DNA of 14,025 nt from CAZCWX01 sp964502465 (lineage in GTDB: Bacteria; Desulfobacterota; Binatia; Bin18): positions 1-14,025 of the forward strand of contig CAZCWX010000053.1 of the NCBI GenBank assembly GCA_964502465.1, in the 5' to 3' direction. The notes under the pieces were generated by a model, which did not search any database, was not told where the DNA came from, and saw only the letters and a list, made by a program, of their open reading frames with translations. The position numbers were made by a program, and so were the translations under genes. Positions 13,941 to 14,025 of this stretch are shown one piece after another (position 1 is the stretch's first letter; the number at the start of each line of letters is the position of its first letter).

Positions 13941-14025
13941 GAGTGTGACTGAGAGCTGATAGCGAATAACTGCACGCTCATCGCTCGATCATGCGTTATC
14001 ATTTCAGCCAAGACCTGACCTGTAC

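Overview
The window looks like a piece of a Gram-negative, moderately GC-rich genome from an environmental bacterium. A lipid A-type acyltransferase and a lipobox lipoprotein point to an outer membrane. The mix of an LLM flavin oxidoreductase, an iron-dependent heme-oxygenase-fold enzyme, a D-aminoacylase-type amidohydrolase, an EthD protein and a CaiB-type CoA-transferase, with short stutter repeats between genes, resembles uncultured 'deltaproteobacterial' lineages such as Binatia/Desulfobacterota_B. That placement is inference from gene content only; no marker gene is present.

Layout. (A) 1-1087, minus strand: a diiron ferritin-like protein followed by the N-terminal part of an LpxL/HtrB-family acyltransferase that runs off the left edge just after its catalytic His. 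(B) 1088-1348: divergent intergenic region with a candidate promoter each way and a 9-bp inverted repeat between them. (C) 1349-3492, plus strand: a His/Met-rich lipoprotein with a duplicated probable metal-binding domain, translationally coupled (ATGA) to an exported DUF5667-like protein, then a small Smr-domain protein. (D) 3546-7400, plus strand: an LLM-class flavin oxidoreductase gene broken near its 5' end by a frameshift and an in-frame TGA, an intact iron-containing redox enzyme of the TenA/PqqC/CADD type, and a D-aminoacylase-type amidohydrolase, closed by a strong bidirectional terminator. (E) 7456-11071, minus strand: an EAL phosphodiesterase with receiver-like, PAS and degenerate GGDEF domains, a receiver-GGDEF diguanylate cyclase, and an EthD-domain protein, all in one direction. 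(F) 11072-11497: a 426-bp gene-free stretch holding a 62-bp palindromic repeat element. (G) 11498-13854, plus strand: a CaiB/BaiF CoA-transferase and an ABC-2-type exporter ATPase, then a structured region and perhaps the start of the partner permease at the right edge.

How the genes may work together. Region D plus the EthD gene looks like a small catabolic set: flavin monooxygenase, non-heme iron oxidase, amide hydrolase. The first member is apparently inactivated. Region E is a matched pair that makes and degrades cyclic-di-GMP. Region C looks like a periplasmic metal-binding or stress unit, and a heptanucleotide repeat ahead of the lipoprotein's signal peptide makes it a candidate for phase-variable expression. 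No rRNA, tRNA, CRISPR array or transposase was seen.
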